DNA of 64,000 nt from Bacteroidales bacterium (lineage in GTDB: Bacteria; Bacteroidota; Bacteroidia; Bacteroidales; BM520), in assembly GCA_016285515.1 (NCBI GenBank), contig JAEEQW010000003.1, positions 1-64,000 of the forward strand. Reading direction: 5' to 3'. This document shows positions 56,292 through 64,000 of the stretch, piece after piece. Under the pieces are notes generated by a model, which was not told where the DNA came from, did not search any database, and worked only from the letters and a program-made list of their open reading frames with translations. The position numbers and the translations under genes were made by a program. Numbering within the stretch: the first letter of the stretch is position 1; each line of letters opens with the position of its first letter.

Positions 56292-57512
56292 CTACATCAT
56301 GCGACTCACGCCTGAATCCACTGCGGCTTTCGATACGGCAGACGCCACATATTCCTTGAGCCTCGGGTCGAATGGGGTAGGAATGATATAATCCCTGCCG
56401 AAATGTAATTCGGTCTTGTTGTATGCCTTAAGCACCTCTTCAGGTACCGGCTGCTTTGCCAAGAGCGCCAGCGCTTTGGTGGCGGCGACTTTCATCTCTT
56501 CGTTGATGGCCCTCGCCCTTACATCAAGAGCTCCGCGGAAGATGAACGGGAACCCCAATATGTTGTTGACTTGGTTAGGGTAGTCGGAACGACCTGTGGC
56601 CATGATTATGTCCTGTCTCACCTTGAAGGCTTCCTCAGGAAGTATCTCCGGAACAGGATTTGCCAATGCAAATATGATAGGCGTGTCACCCATTTTTTTC
56701 AGCAGTTCCGGCTTCAGCGCACCAGCCTTTGAAAGCCCTAAAAACATATCTGCACCGTCAATGGCTTCATCCAAAGTGGTTATCTCTCTGTCGGTGGCGA
56801 AAAGCGCCTTGTATTTGTTGATGTCGGTTCTCTTTTTGGTGATGACACCCTTGCTGTCGAGCATGACGATGTTCTCACGTCTGATTCCCAGATTGATGTA
56901 CATTTTTGCACAGGCAATGGCTGCGGCACCGGCACCGCTTATGACAACTTTTATGTCGGAAATGTTCTTGCCTGCTATCTCTGCGGCATTGAGAAGGGCG
57001 GCTCCAGTGATAATAGCCGTGCCGTGCTGGTCGTCGTGCATGACCGGAATGTCAAGCGCGGCTTTCAGTTTGTCTTCTATCTCAAAACATTCGGGAGCTT
57101 TTATGTCTTCGAGATTTATCCCACCGAATGTGCCGGCTATTGATTTTACAATCTCCACTATCTTGTCCGGGTCTTGTTCGTCAATCTCAATATCCATGGC
57201 ATCAACGTCAGCAAACACCTTGAACAGCAGGCTTTTCCCTTCCATCACAGGCTTCCCGGCTGCAGCACCTATGTCGCCAAGCCCGAGAACTGCCGTTCCG
57301 TTGGATATGACTGCAACGAGATTGCCTTTTGCAGTGTATTTATAGACATCTTCCGGATGTTTCTGTATTTCGAGACAAGGTGCGGCCACTCCTGGAGTGT
57401 AGGCGAGTGTGAGATCCATCTGTGTGGAACTCGGTTTTGTCGGTATTATCTCCAATTTGCCCGGACGACCTTTTGAATGATATTCAAGTGCTAATTTGTT
57501 TATGTCTTGCAT
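56292..57512 (-). CDS. NAD(P)-dependent malic enzyme (short form, no C-terminal phosphotransacetylase domain)
   Basis: [57 protein letters not shown]. Confidence 0.93.
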   Translation of the reverse strand: MQDINKLALEYHSKGRPGKLEIIPTKPSSTQMDLTLAYTPGVAAPCLEIQKHPEDVYKYTAKGNLVAVISNGTAVLGLGDIGAAAGKPVMEGKSLLFKVFADVDAMDIEIDEQDPDKIVEIVKSIAGTFGGINLEDIKAPECFEIEDKLKAALDIPVMHDDQHGTAIITGAALLNAAEIAGKNISDIKVVISGAGAAAIACAKMYINLGIRRENIVMLDSKGVITKKRTDINKYKALFATDREITTLDEAIDGADMFLGLSKAGALKPELLKKMGDTPIIFALANPVPEILPEEAFKVRQDIIMATGRSDYPNQVNNILGFPFIFRGALDVRARAINEEMKVAATKALALLAKQPVPEEVLKAYNKTELHFGRDYIIPTPFDPRLKEYVASAVSKAAVDSGVSRMM

Positions 57513-57534
57513 TTTGCTGATAGTTAATGATTTG

Positions 57535-58353
57535 TTAGGCGTTGATGTATGATTTCATCTCGTCTCTGAGTTCCCTTGCCTTTATTCCTGCGACTTCATC
57601 AAAGTTGTCATCTTTCGATGCGAAAATGATGCCTCTTGACGAATTGACTATCAGTCCGCAGTCTTTGTTAAGCCCGTATTTGCAGACTTCAGCGAGACTG
57701 CCTCCCTGTGCTCCGACACCGGGAACCAGCAGGAAGCTGTCGGGTATTATCTGCCTGATGCCTGAAAGCATCTCAGCTTTGGTCGCACCGACCACATACA
57801 TCATATTGTCGGTGTTTCCTCCCCATTTCTCGGATGTTTTTATCACTGTCTCATAGAGATGTTCGTTGTCATGTTCGATAAACTGAAAGTCGTATGCTCC
57901 CTCGTTGGATGTCAGTGCAAGCAGAATAACCCATTTTCCCTCAAACTGGAGAAAAGGGGAGACCGAGTCTTTGCCCATATATGGGGCAACCGTGACAGCA
58001 TCGAAATCCATGGTCTCGAAAAACGCCTTTGCATATTGTTTTGAGGTGTTTCCAATATCTCCCCGTTTTGCATCAGCAATGATGAAAATACTCGGGTCAA
58101 CCTGACGAATATAGTTCACCGTTTTTTCGAGGGCTTGCCATCCTTTGCTGCCGAGACTTTCATAAAATGCCACGTTTGGTTTGTAAGCGATGGCATATTT
58201 GTATGTGCTGTCAATGATTCTCTTGTTGAATTCCCATATGGGTTCATCATATTTGAGAACGCACTGCGGCAGTTTTGACATGTCGCTGTCAAGACCTACA
58301 CAAAGAAATGATTTCTTGTTATTGATATTCTGTATAAGTTGCTGTCTTGTCAT
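57535..58353 (-). CDS. pyrF: Orotidine-5'-phosphate decarboxylase
   Basis: [65 protein letters not shown]. Confidence 0.94.
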   Translation of the reverse strand: MTRQQLIQNINNKKSFLCVGLDSDMSKLPQCVLKYDEPIWEFNKRIIDSTYKYAIAYKPNVAFYESLGSKGWQALEKTVNYIRQVDPSIFIIADAKRGDIGNTSKQYAKAFFETMDFDAVTVAPYMGKDSVSPFLQFEGKWVILLALTSNEGAYDFQFIEHDNEHLYETVIKTSEKWGGNTDNMMYVVGATKAEMLSGIRQIIPDSFLLVPGVGAQGGSLAEVCKYGLNKDCGLIVNSSRGIIFASKDDNFDEVAGIKARELRDEMKSYINA

Positions 58354-58375
58354 TGTTTACGGCTGTTACTTTAAG

Positions 58376-59467
58376 TTATTGTTGATTGTCTTCTTCGAGA
58401 GATGCTTTAAGTCTTTCGGCATTTTCTGCAATCTGCAGAGCATCTATGAATTCTTGTATATTGCCGTCCATAATACTTGGAAGATTGAAGGCGGAATAGT
58501 TTATTCTGTGGTCGGTGACACGTCCTTGAGGATAATTGTAGGTCCTGATTTTTGCCGAACGGTCGCCGGTTGAAACCATGGTCTTTCTTTTGCTTGATAT
58601 TTCATCAAGGTATTTCTTGTATTCGATTTCGTAAAGACGTGTACGAAGGACCTCCAAAGCTTTTTCGAAGTTTTTTATCTGTGATTTCTGGTCCTGGCAT
58701 GTGACGATGATGCCGGTAGGGATGTGAGTGAGTCGGATTGCCGAATATGTAGTGTTTACTGACTGTCCGCCAGGTCCTGAGGAGCAGTAGGTATCCTTTC
58801 TTATATCCGACATTTTCAGTTCGAGGTCGAATTCGTCAGCTTCCGGCAAGACCACCACTGATGCTGCCGAGGTATGGACACGGCCCTGGGTTTCGGTCTG
58901 TGGCACACGCTGCACGCGATGGACACCGCTTTCATACTTCAGTTGCCCATACACATCTTCTCCCTTGACATTGAATATGACTTCCTTGTATCCGCCTACA
59001 GTTCCGTATGTCGCACTTACAGGTTCTATCTGCCAACCGCGTGTCTCACAGTATTTTATGTACATGCGATGCAAGTCTCCAGCGAATATGCTGGCTTCGT
59101 CACCGCCTGTTCCTGCCCTGATTTCAATAATGGCATTCTTATGGTCGGTAGGGTCGTTAGGAAGAAGCAGAATCTGAAATTCATCTTCCATTTTCGCCTT
59201 CTTCTCGGTCAGCTCGGCTATCTCTTCCTTCGCCATAGTCCTCATTTCCTCATCCTTTTCTGTCAGAAGAAGTTCTTTGGCTGAATCTATGTTGGCGATT
59301 ACGTTCGAATATTCTTTGTACGCAGTCATAACCGGCTCAAGTTCCTTCACGTCTTTGTTGAGCTTAATCAATTTCTTGATGTCGGAAGTTACTTCCGGAT
59401 CATTGAGCTGCGCCTGTAACTCATTGTATTTGTTTGATAAAGATTCTAATTTGTCTAATAATAACAT
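58376..59467 (-). CDS. prfA: Peptide chain release factor 1
   Basis: EIRAGTGGDEASIFAGDLHRMY, SGVHRVQRVPQTETQGRVHTSAASVVVLPE, CSSGPGGQSVNTTYSAIRLTHIPTG (GGQ); start at MLLLDKLESL. Confidence 0.95.
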   Translation of the reverse strand: MLLLDKLESLSNKYNELQAQLNDPEVTSDIKKLIKLNKDVKELEPVMTAYKEYSNVIANIDSAKELLLTEKDEEMRTMAKEEIAELTEKKAKMEDEFQILLLPNDPTDHKNAIIEIRAGTGGDEASIFAGDLHRMYIKYCETRGWQIEPVSATYGTVGGYKEVIFNVKGEDVYGQLKYESGVHRVQRVPQTETQGRVHTSAASVVVLPEADEFDLELKMSDIRKDTYCSSGPGGQSVNTTYSAIRLTHIPTGIIVTCQDQKSQIKNFEKALEVLRTRLYEIEYKKYLDEISSKRKTMVSTGDRSAKIRTYNYPQGRVTDHRINYSAFNLPSIMDGNIQEFIDALQIAENAERLKASLEEDNQQ

Positions 59468-59540
59468 ATCTCTTTTTTTGCGTTTGCAAAGGTAGTTTTT
59501 TTCAGCAAAAATTATTGTATCTTTGCGGAAAAATTGAAAG

Positions 59541-60032
59541 ATGTCAATTTCCATAGTAGTTGCAATAGGTCGTAATAACCAGTTAGGATACAATAATCAC
59601 CTGCTTTGGTCGCTTCCTAACGACATGAAACGTTTTAAGACACTGACCACGGGACATACTGTGATTATGGGGCGTAATACATATTTGTCACTTCCCAAGG
59701 GCTCATTGCCAAATAGAAGAAATGTTGTGATCTCTGATGACAAAAATGACAATTTTCCCGGCTGTGAGATGGTGTCGTCAATAAAAGATGCGTTAAAGCT
59801 GACTGAAAATGACGGTGAAGTGTTCATTATGGGCGGAGCTTCCATCTATCGTCAGTTTCTGCAGTATGCCGACCGCCTGTATCTTACCATAGTTGACGAT
59901 TCTCCGGAGGCTGATGTGTTTTTCCCGCTGATAAGCAGTGACGATTGGGTTTTGGTTGAACGTGAGGACTTTACGGCTGATGAACGACACTGCGCCGATT
60001 ATTCTTTCCGTACACTTGAAAGAAAAAAATAG
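59541..60032 (+). CDS. folA: Dihydrofolate reductase
   Basis: ISIVVAIGRNNQLGYNNHLLWSLPNDMKRFKTLTTGHTVIMGRNTY. Confidence 0.95.
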   Translation: MSISIVVAIGRNNQLGYNNHLLWSLPNDMKRFKTLTTGHTVIMGRNTYLSLPKGSLPNRRNVVISDDKNDNFPGCEMVSSIKDALKLTENDGEVFIMGGASIYRQFLQYADRLYLTIVDDSPEADVFFPLISSDDWVLVEREDFTADERHCADYSFRTLERKK

Positions 60033-60109
60033 GGGAGAGATAAAATTTTTTTTAGGTAAAAGCGTTTAACCTTGAAAAAAATATATATTTTTGCAGTCGC
60101 AAAAACATG

Positions 60110-60183
60110 GTGGGTGTAGCTCAGTTGGTTAGAGTATCGGATTGTGGATCCGTGGGCCGAGGGTTCGAGTCCCTTCTCCCACC
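60110..60183 (+). tRNA. tRNA-His (anticodon GTG)
   Basis: GTGGGTGTAGCTCAGTTGGTTAGAG..., anticodon loop TTGTGGA, T-loop GTTCGAGTC, extra 5' G at 60109. Confidence 0.92.
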
Positions 60184-60254
60184 CAAAAAAATGACTCCAA
60201 AGATGAATATATTTTATGTTCATCTTTTTTTATGCCCTTTAGTGTACAGAAAGT

Positions 60255-61841
60255 ATGAAGATTAGACGTTTTTTGCTTGCAGGTCTTTTTATAGTGTCGT
60301 CATTCGGCAGTTTTTCCCAGAAAAACAGCTATGTGCTGTATTTCAAGGATAAACCGAATATCTCTAAAGTCCAGCTTGAAGATTGTATCTCCAATGCCGC
60401 CATGTATAGGCGCATGAAAAACAATGTATCCTTTGATACTTTCGATTTGCCGGTAAATAGGGCATATATAGATGCCGTACGAAATCATGGCGCTGAAATA
60501 CTGCTGGTTTCCAAATGGCTGAACTGTGTGGTAATACAATGCGATTCGTTACCTGATTTTACTGATTGTCAGTTTGTTTCGAGAATTATTGAAATAACTG
60601 CTACAGGATCTTCTATAAGCACTGATGAGGATGTGTCATTTACTCCGGCTCTTTCCGGTAATTCTTACATTGACCAGCTTTCTATCGTTAACGGACTGCC
60701 TCTTCACGAGAATGGTTTTTACGGGAAGGGAGTTGTCATTGCCATTATGGATGACGGATTTCTTAGAGCAAACGAAATCAGCGGATTACAGCATTTATTT
60801 AAAGAAAGTAGAGTAGTGGCTGCAAAGAATTTCCTCGATAATGCGAGCATATATAACACAGGAAGCGGTCACGGCTCAAGTGTATTGTCGATTATTGCTG
60901 GAAAGACGAACGCTTTCTCAGGTTCTGCTCCCAATGCACAGTTTATGCTGTTTCGTACCGAGGATGTCAATCATGAGAGCCTTCTTGAGGAATATGCCTG
61001 GGTTGTGGCTGCGGAATATGCTGACAGCGTTGGGGTTGACATCATCTCCTCTTCTTTGAATTATTCGGTAATGGATGACAGTTCGCAGTCACATTCCTAT
61101 TCAGATATGGACGGCAAGACATGTCCCATTTCCATCGGAGCCCAAATAGCTGCGTCCAAGGGCATTTTGGTTGTCAGTTCTGCCGGCAACGACGGCGCTT
61201 CTGAATGGAAGTATGTCTCTGCACCTGCTGATGCTCAGGATGTTATAACTGTCGGTGGGGTGACGATGGAAGGAAACCGTTGGTATGGAAGTTCAGTCGG
61301 ACCTACAGCCGATGGCAGGATTAAGCCCGATATCTGCGCTCTTTCGGCTGATGTTGTCATGATTAACCCTGTCAACGACAATCTGCTCACTATGTCAGGG
61401 ACATCGTTTGCTGCGCCTGTAATCGCAGGTTTTTTTGCCTGTATGGTTGAAGCATTTCCCAATTCTCCATCTTCTTATCTGAAACACGTGGTTTATAATA
61501 CATCATCCGATGCGGAGACTCCCAATAATGAAATAGGGTATGGCATTCCGGATTTCGAACAGGCATATTGTATTGTCGGTATAGTTGACCCTGAAGCCCA
61601 GTTTGTGAATTACCGTGTTTATCCCAATCCTTTCAGCAGTTCTGTGTCGATTAGCTGTACCAGACCTATTTGTTCTGTTTGCGTTTTTTCGGTGGATGGT
61701 CAACAACTGCCTTTTTCTGAAGAAATAATAGATGATACAAATGTGAAGTTGTCGCTTTTGTCGTCTTACAAGGGGTATGTCATCATACAGATCGTGCTCT
61801 CGAACAATTACTACAAAACTTTTGTGACATACAGATATTAA
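60255..61841 (+). CDS. S8 (subtilisin-like) serine peptidase with T9SS C-terminal sorting domain
   Basis: VVIAIMDDGF (Asp), TGSGHGSSVLSIIAG (His), MSGTSFAAPVIAGFFA (Ser); C-terminus FVNYRVYPNPFSSSVSISC. Confidence 0.92.
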   Translation: MKIRRFLLAGLFIVSSFGSFSQKNSYVLYFKDKPNISKVQLEDCISNAAMYRRMKNNVSFDTFDLPVNRAYIDAVRNHGAEILLVSKWLNCVVIQCDSLPDFTDCQFVSRIIEITATGSSISTDEDVSFTPALSGNSYIDQLSIVNGLPLHENGFYGKGVVIAIMDDGFLRANEISGLQHLFKESRVVAAKNFLDNASIYNTGSGHGSSVLSIIAGKTNAFSGSAPNAQFMLFRTEDVNHESLLEEYAWVVAAEYADSVGVDIISSSLNYSVMDDSSQSHSYSDMDGKTCPISIGAQIAASKGILVVSSAGNDGASEWKYVSAPADAQDVITVGGVTMEGNRWYGSSVGPTADGRIKPDICALSADVVMINPVNDNLLTMSGTSFAAPVIAGFFACMVEAFPNSPSSYLKHVVYNTSSDAETPNNEIGYGIPDFEQAYCIVGIVDPEAQFVNYRVYPNPFSSSVSISCTRPICSVCVFSVDGQQLPFSEEIIDDTNVKLSLLSSYKGYVIIQIVLSNNYYKTFVTYRY

Positions 61842-61879
61842 AGTGGTTGTTTACATTTGTGAATACAATTGTAAACAGG

Positions 61880-62317
61880 TTATTTCATTATCTGATAAGT
61901 CCCATCGCTGAACAAGACAATTATGGAGTCTATTCCGTTTTTGGGTGTGGTGTTTGTGTTTGCCGGTGCAGATGTATGTTGTTTTGTTTCCTTGGGCGGT
62001 GTCACCGGTTTTTCCTCCACAGCAATAACTACAGGGGACTCTTCTTTTACCTTTTCCTTTGCCGGTGCTTTAGGTTTGGATTGGGTGGTGTCTGGTTTTT
62101 CATTGCTTGTTTTGTACATATCGCCGACACCTCTCGCAAGCCAGTCGAGATTTATGTCCGGGAACGTTTCCACTACTTTGATAATGAAGTCAAGACTCGG
62201 ATTGTTTCGTCCCGACAATATGTGTGACAACGTTGAACGCTGTATGTTTATGGCAGCTGCAAATTGAGTCGGGCTGAGCTTTTTCGCCTCCATAACCTTG
62301 TTTATTCTTGTAATCAT
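61880..62317 (-). CDS. XRE-family helix-turn-helix transcriptional regulator
   Basis: KLSPTQFAAAINIQRSTLSHILSGRNNPSLDFIIKVVETFP. Confidence 0.88.
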   Translation of the reverse strand: MITRINKVMEAKKLSPTQFAAAINIQRSTLSHILSGRNNPSLDFIIKVVETFPDINLDWLARGVGDMYKTSNEKPDTTQSKPKAPAKEKVKEESPVVIAVEEKPVTPPKETKQHTSAPANTNTTPKNGIDSIIVLFSDGTYQIMK

Positions 62318-62348
62318 GATGCTATGTGGATTGACGTTTTTGTTTTGG

Positions 62349-62450
62349 TTACAAAAGTAAAAAATATATTTGATATGACGTTACATTTTTGCAATTAATT
62401 TATGTTACAAGAGTAAACAACACAAGAATGGATTTTGTTTACAAAAGTAA
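62349..62450. promoter_or_regulatory. Three TTAC-N4-GTAA palindromic sites, putative XRE operators
   Basis: TTACAAAAGTAA (62349-62360), TTACAAGAGTAA (62405-62416), TTACAAAAGTAA (62439-62450). Confidence 0.6.
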
Positions 62451-62543
62451 CAGAATGCATATTGGAATTGCTTGATAAAAATTTCAAATTATTTTTTTAT
62501 AATTAATTTTTTCAGATAATTTTGCGCCAAATTTCAGCAAAAA

Positions 62544-63572
62544 ATGAATCAGGATTTGGCAAACAAATTTGAGAATTATATTTTATGTGCGCGTTCGATA
62601 GTGGTGTGTGTGCATAAGTCACCTGACCCTGATGCTGTTGGTTCACTTGTCGCTATGCAGAGATTCTACGACAACCATTTCGCTAAAAAACATGATGCTG
62701 AAATCCATTATATCATACCGGATGAACTGCCTGACCATCTTCAATGGATGATTGAAGGAGAACGTGACAAGTATTTGATTGATGACGACTTCCAAAAAGG
62801 CGGCGAAAGGATTTTCAACGACGCCGAACTTATTGTCTGCATGGATTTGGCTGATTCCGCTCGCATCGCTATGTACGGTCCCCTGTTTGATAAGTCGGAT
62901 GCAGTAAAAGTCAATATAGACCATCATCCTCAAATATGCGATGATTTCGATTTTGTTGTGCGTGACATGTCGGTTTCTTCAACTTCAGAACTACTGTTTA
63001 CCTTGCTGTCGCTCATCAGTGTTGATTCAATTGACTCGTGTATTGCAAATGCGTTATATGCTGGTATTCTTGGCGATACAGGCTCTTTCAGCTATAGTTG
63101 CGACAAACCTTCCACATATTATGTGGTGGCTGAATTGTTGACCCTCGGCGCTGAAGTCGAAAAAATTCACGAACTGCTTTTCAACAACTATCCATACGCG
63201 CGGACACAACTGCTTGGATATGTCCTTGACAAGAAGCTGAAACTGGTTAAAGTGAATAATGAAATGGTTTCATATTATACATTGAGTGTCAGTGAGTTGG
63301 AGGAATATCATTATAAGCCCGGATATCTTGAAAATGTCATAAATTATGCTCTTAATATTAAGGGAGTGAAAGTCGCTGCTTCTTTTGTCCAAAGAAATAA
63401 TAATTTAATCAGAATTTCGTTACGTTCTAAAGGAAAGATTAGAATCAATGAGTTTGCAAGCAATTATTTCAACGGTGGCGGCCATCCTAACGCTTCCGGC
63501 GCTACTGTTTACGACAAGTCCCTTGAAGAATGTGTAGATATTTATTTGAAAAACATTCAGGAAGTATTCTGA
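62544..63572 (+). CDS. nrnA: DHH-family bifunctional oligoribonuclease / PAP phosphatase NrnA
   Basis: CVHKSPDPDAVGSLVAMQRF, VNIDHHPQ (DHH), YAGILGDTGSFSY, FNGGGHPNASGA. Confidence 0.92.
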   Translation: MNQDLANKFENYILCARSIVVCVHKSPDPDAVGSLVAMQRFYDNHFAKKHDAEIHYIIPDELPDHLQWMIEGERDKYLIDDDFQKGGERIFNDAELIVCMDLADSARIAMYGPLFDKSDAVKVNIDHHPQICDDFDFVVRDMSVSSTSELLFTLLSLISVDSIDSCIANALYAGILGDTGSFSYSCDKPSTYYVVAELLTLGAEVEKIHELLFNNYPYARTQLLGYVLDKKLKLVKVNNEMVSYYTLSVSELEEYHYKPGYLENVINYALNIKGVKVAASFVQRNNNLIRISLRSKGKIRINEFASNYFNGGGHPNASGATVYDKSLEECVDIYLKNIQEVF

Positions 63573-64000
63573 ACGTCACGTTGATCATTTTCGCATTATT
63601 GCTTTTCCCCTCATGCCATAATCGTAACGGAGAACAAGCTGAAACCGATGTCGCGGAACAATACCACACCATTGATTCCGAAATCCTCTATGATGCTCAC
63701 AAAGAGGCTATGAGGAAGGAAAAAATCCAGATTAACGATTTCATCGAACGGTATCATTGGGATATGCTCGAATCACCTACAGGGCTCAGATACATGATTT
63801 ATAAACATGGAAATGGCAGACAGGTCGAAAAAAACGATATAGTCGTACTTGATTATACCGTGAAATTTCTCAATGGGCAACTTGTATATTCTTCCGAAAA
63901 TGACGGGATGAAGATATTTCAGCTGTCGCATTCCGATGAAACCTCCGGTCTGGAAGAGGGGATTCTTATGCTTCATGTTGGGGATAAGGCGAGGTTTATC
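63530..64000 (+). CDS. gldI: FKBP-type peptidyl-prolyl isomerase lipoprotein, GldI-like (partial, runs off window)
   Basis: Read from sequence (not in ORF track): MCRYLFEKHSGSILNVTLIIFALLLFPSCHNRNGEQ... lipobox, then ESPTGLRYMIYKHGNGRQVEKNDIVVLDYTVKFLNGQLVYSS...GLEEGILMLHVGDKARFI. Confidence 0.7.
   Translation, partial: MCRYLFEKHSGSILNVTLIIFALLLFPSCHNRNGEQAETDVAEQYHTIDSEILYDAHKEAMRKEKIQINDFIERYHWDMLESPTGLRYMIYKHGNGRQVEKNDIVVLDYTVKFLNGQLVYSSENDGMKIFQLSHSDETSGLEEGILMLHVGDKARFI

Noticed and set aside
56596-57345. 249-aa plus-strand ORF
   Set aside because: Antisense to the malic enzyme; Ser/Ala/Met-rich shadow translation.
12032-60095. Recurring TATTTTTGCAG-like strings upstream of many genes
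   Set aside because: These are the standard Bacteroidota -7 promoter (TAnnTTTG) and start-site context, not a novel repeat family.

Overview
The window is chromosomal sequence from a Bacteroidales/Bacteroidota genome. Support: TAnnTTTG-type promoters, GldA/F/G, a PorT-like protein, T9SS C-terminal sorting domains, a SecDF fusion, and GH27/GH95/GH97 enzymes. Most of 1-41260 and 56290-64000 is core or housekeeping: rpsT, tRNA-Glu, tRNA-His, purM, secDF, iorAB, prfA, pyrF, folA, nrnA, malic enzyme, M16 peptidase, SSS transporter. Between the uracil-DNA glycosylase gene (ends 41260) and the malic enzyme gene (56292) lies a ~15 kb accessory island. It holds an AbiE-like type IV toxin-antitoxin pair with an operator palindrome, a DIP1984-family gene, a same-strand cassette Fic - HNH nuclease - methyltransferase/HIT fusion - HamA - HamB (Hachiman), a membrane protein, and two repeat-preceded AAA ATPase genes. 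The Hachiman-containing cassette appears to sit inside the remains of an older DUF4007/DndD-like defence operon: a 28-codon DUF4007 5' stub lies upstream and a DndD-like ATPase C-terminus plus its companion gene lie downstream. Three copies of a short IS/MITE-like repeat occur around the island. The main candidates for follow-up are the extended Hachiman operon with its MTase-HIT fusion, the nested replacement, the phased repeats upstream of the ATPase genes, and a possible degenerate retropepsin-like tail on an OmpA/PorE-like protein. All family assignments come from reading motifs by eye; no searches were run.
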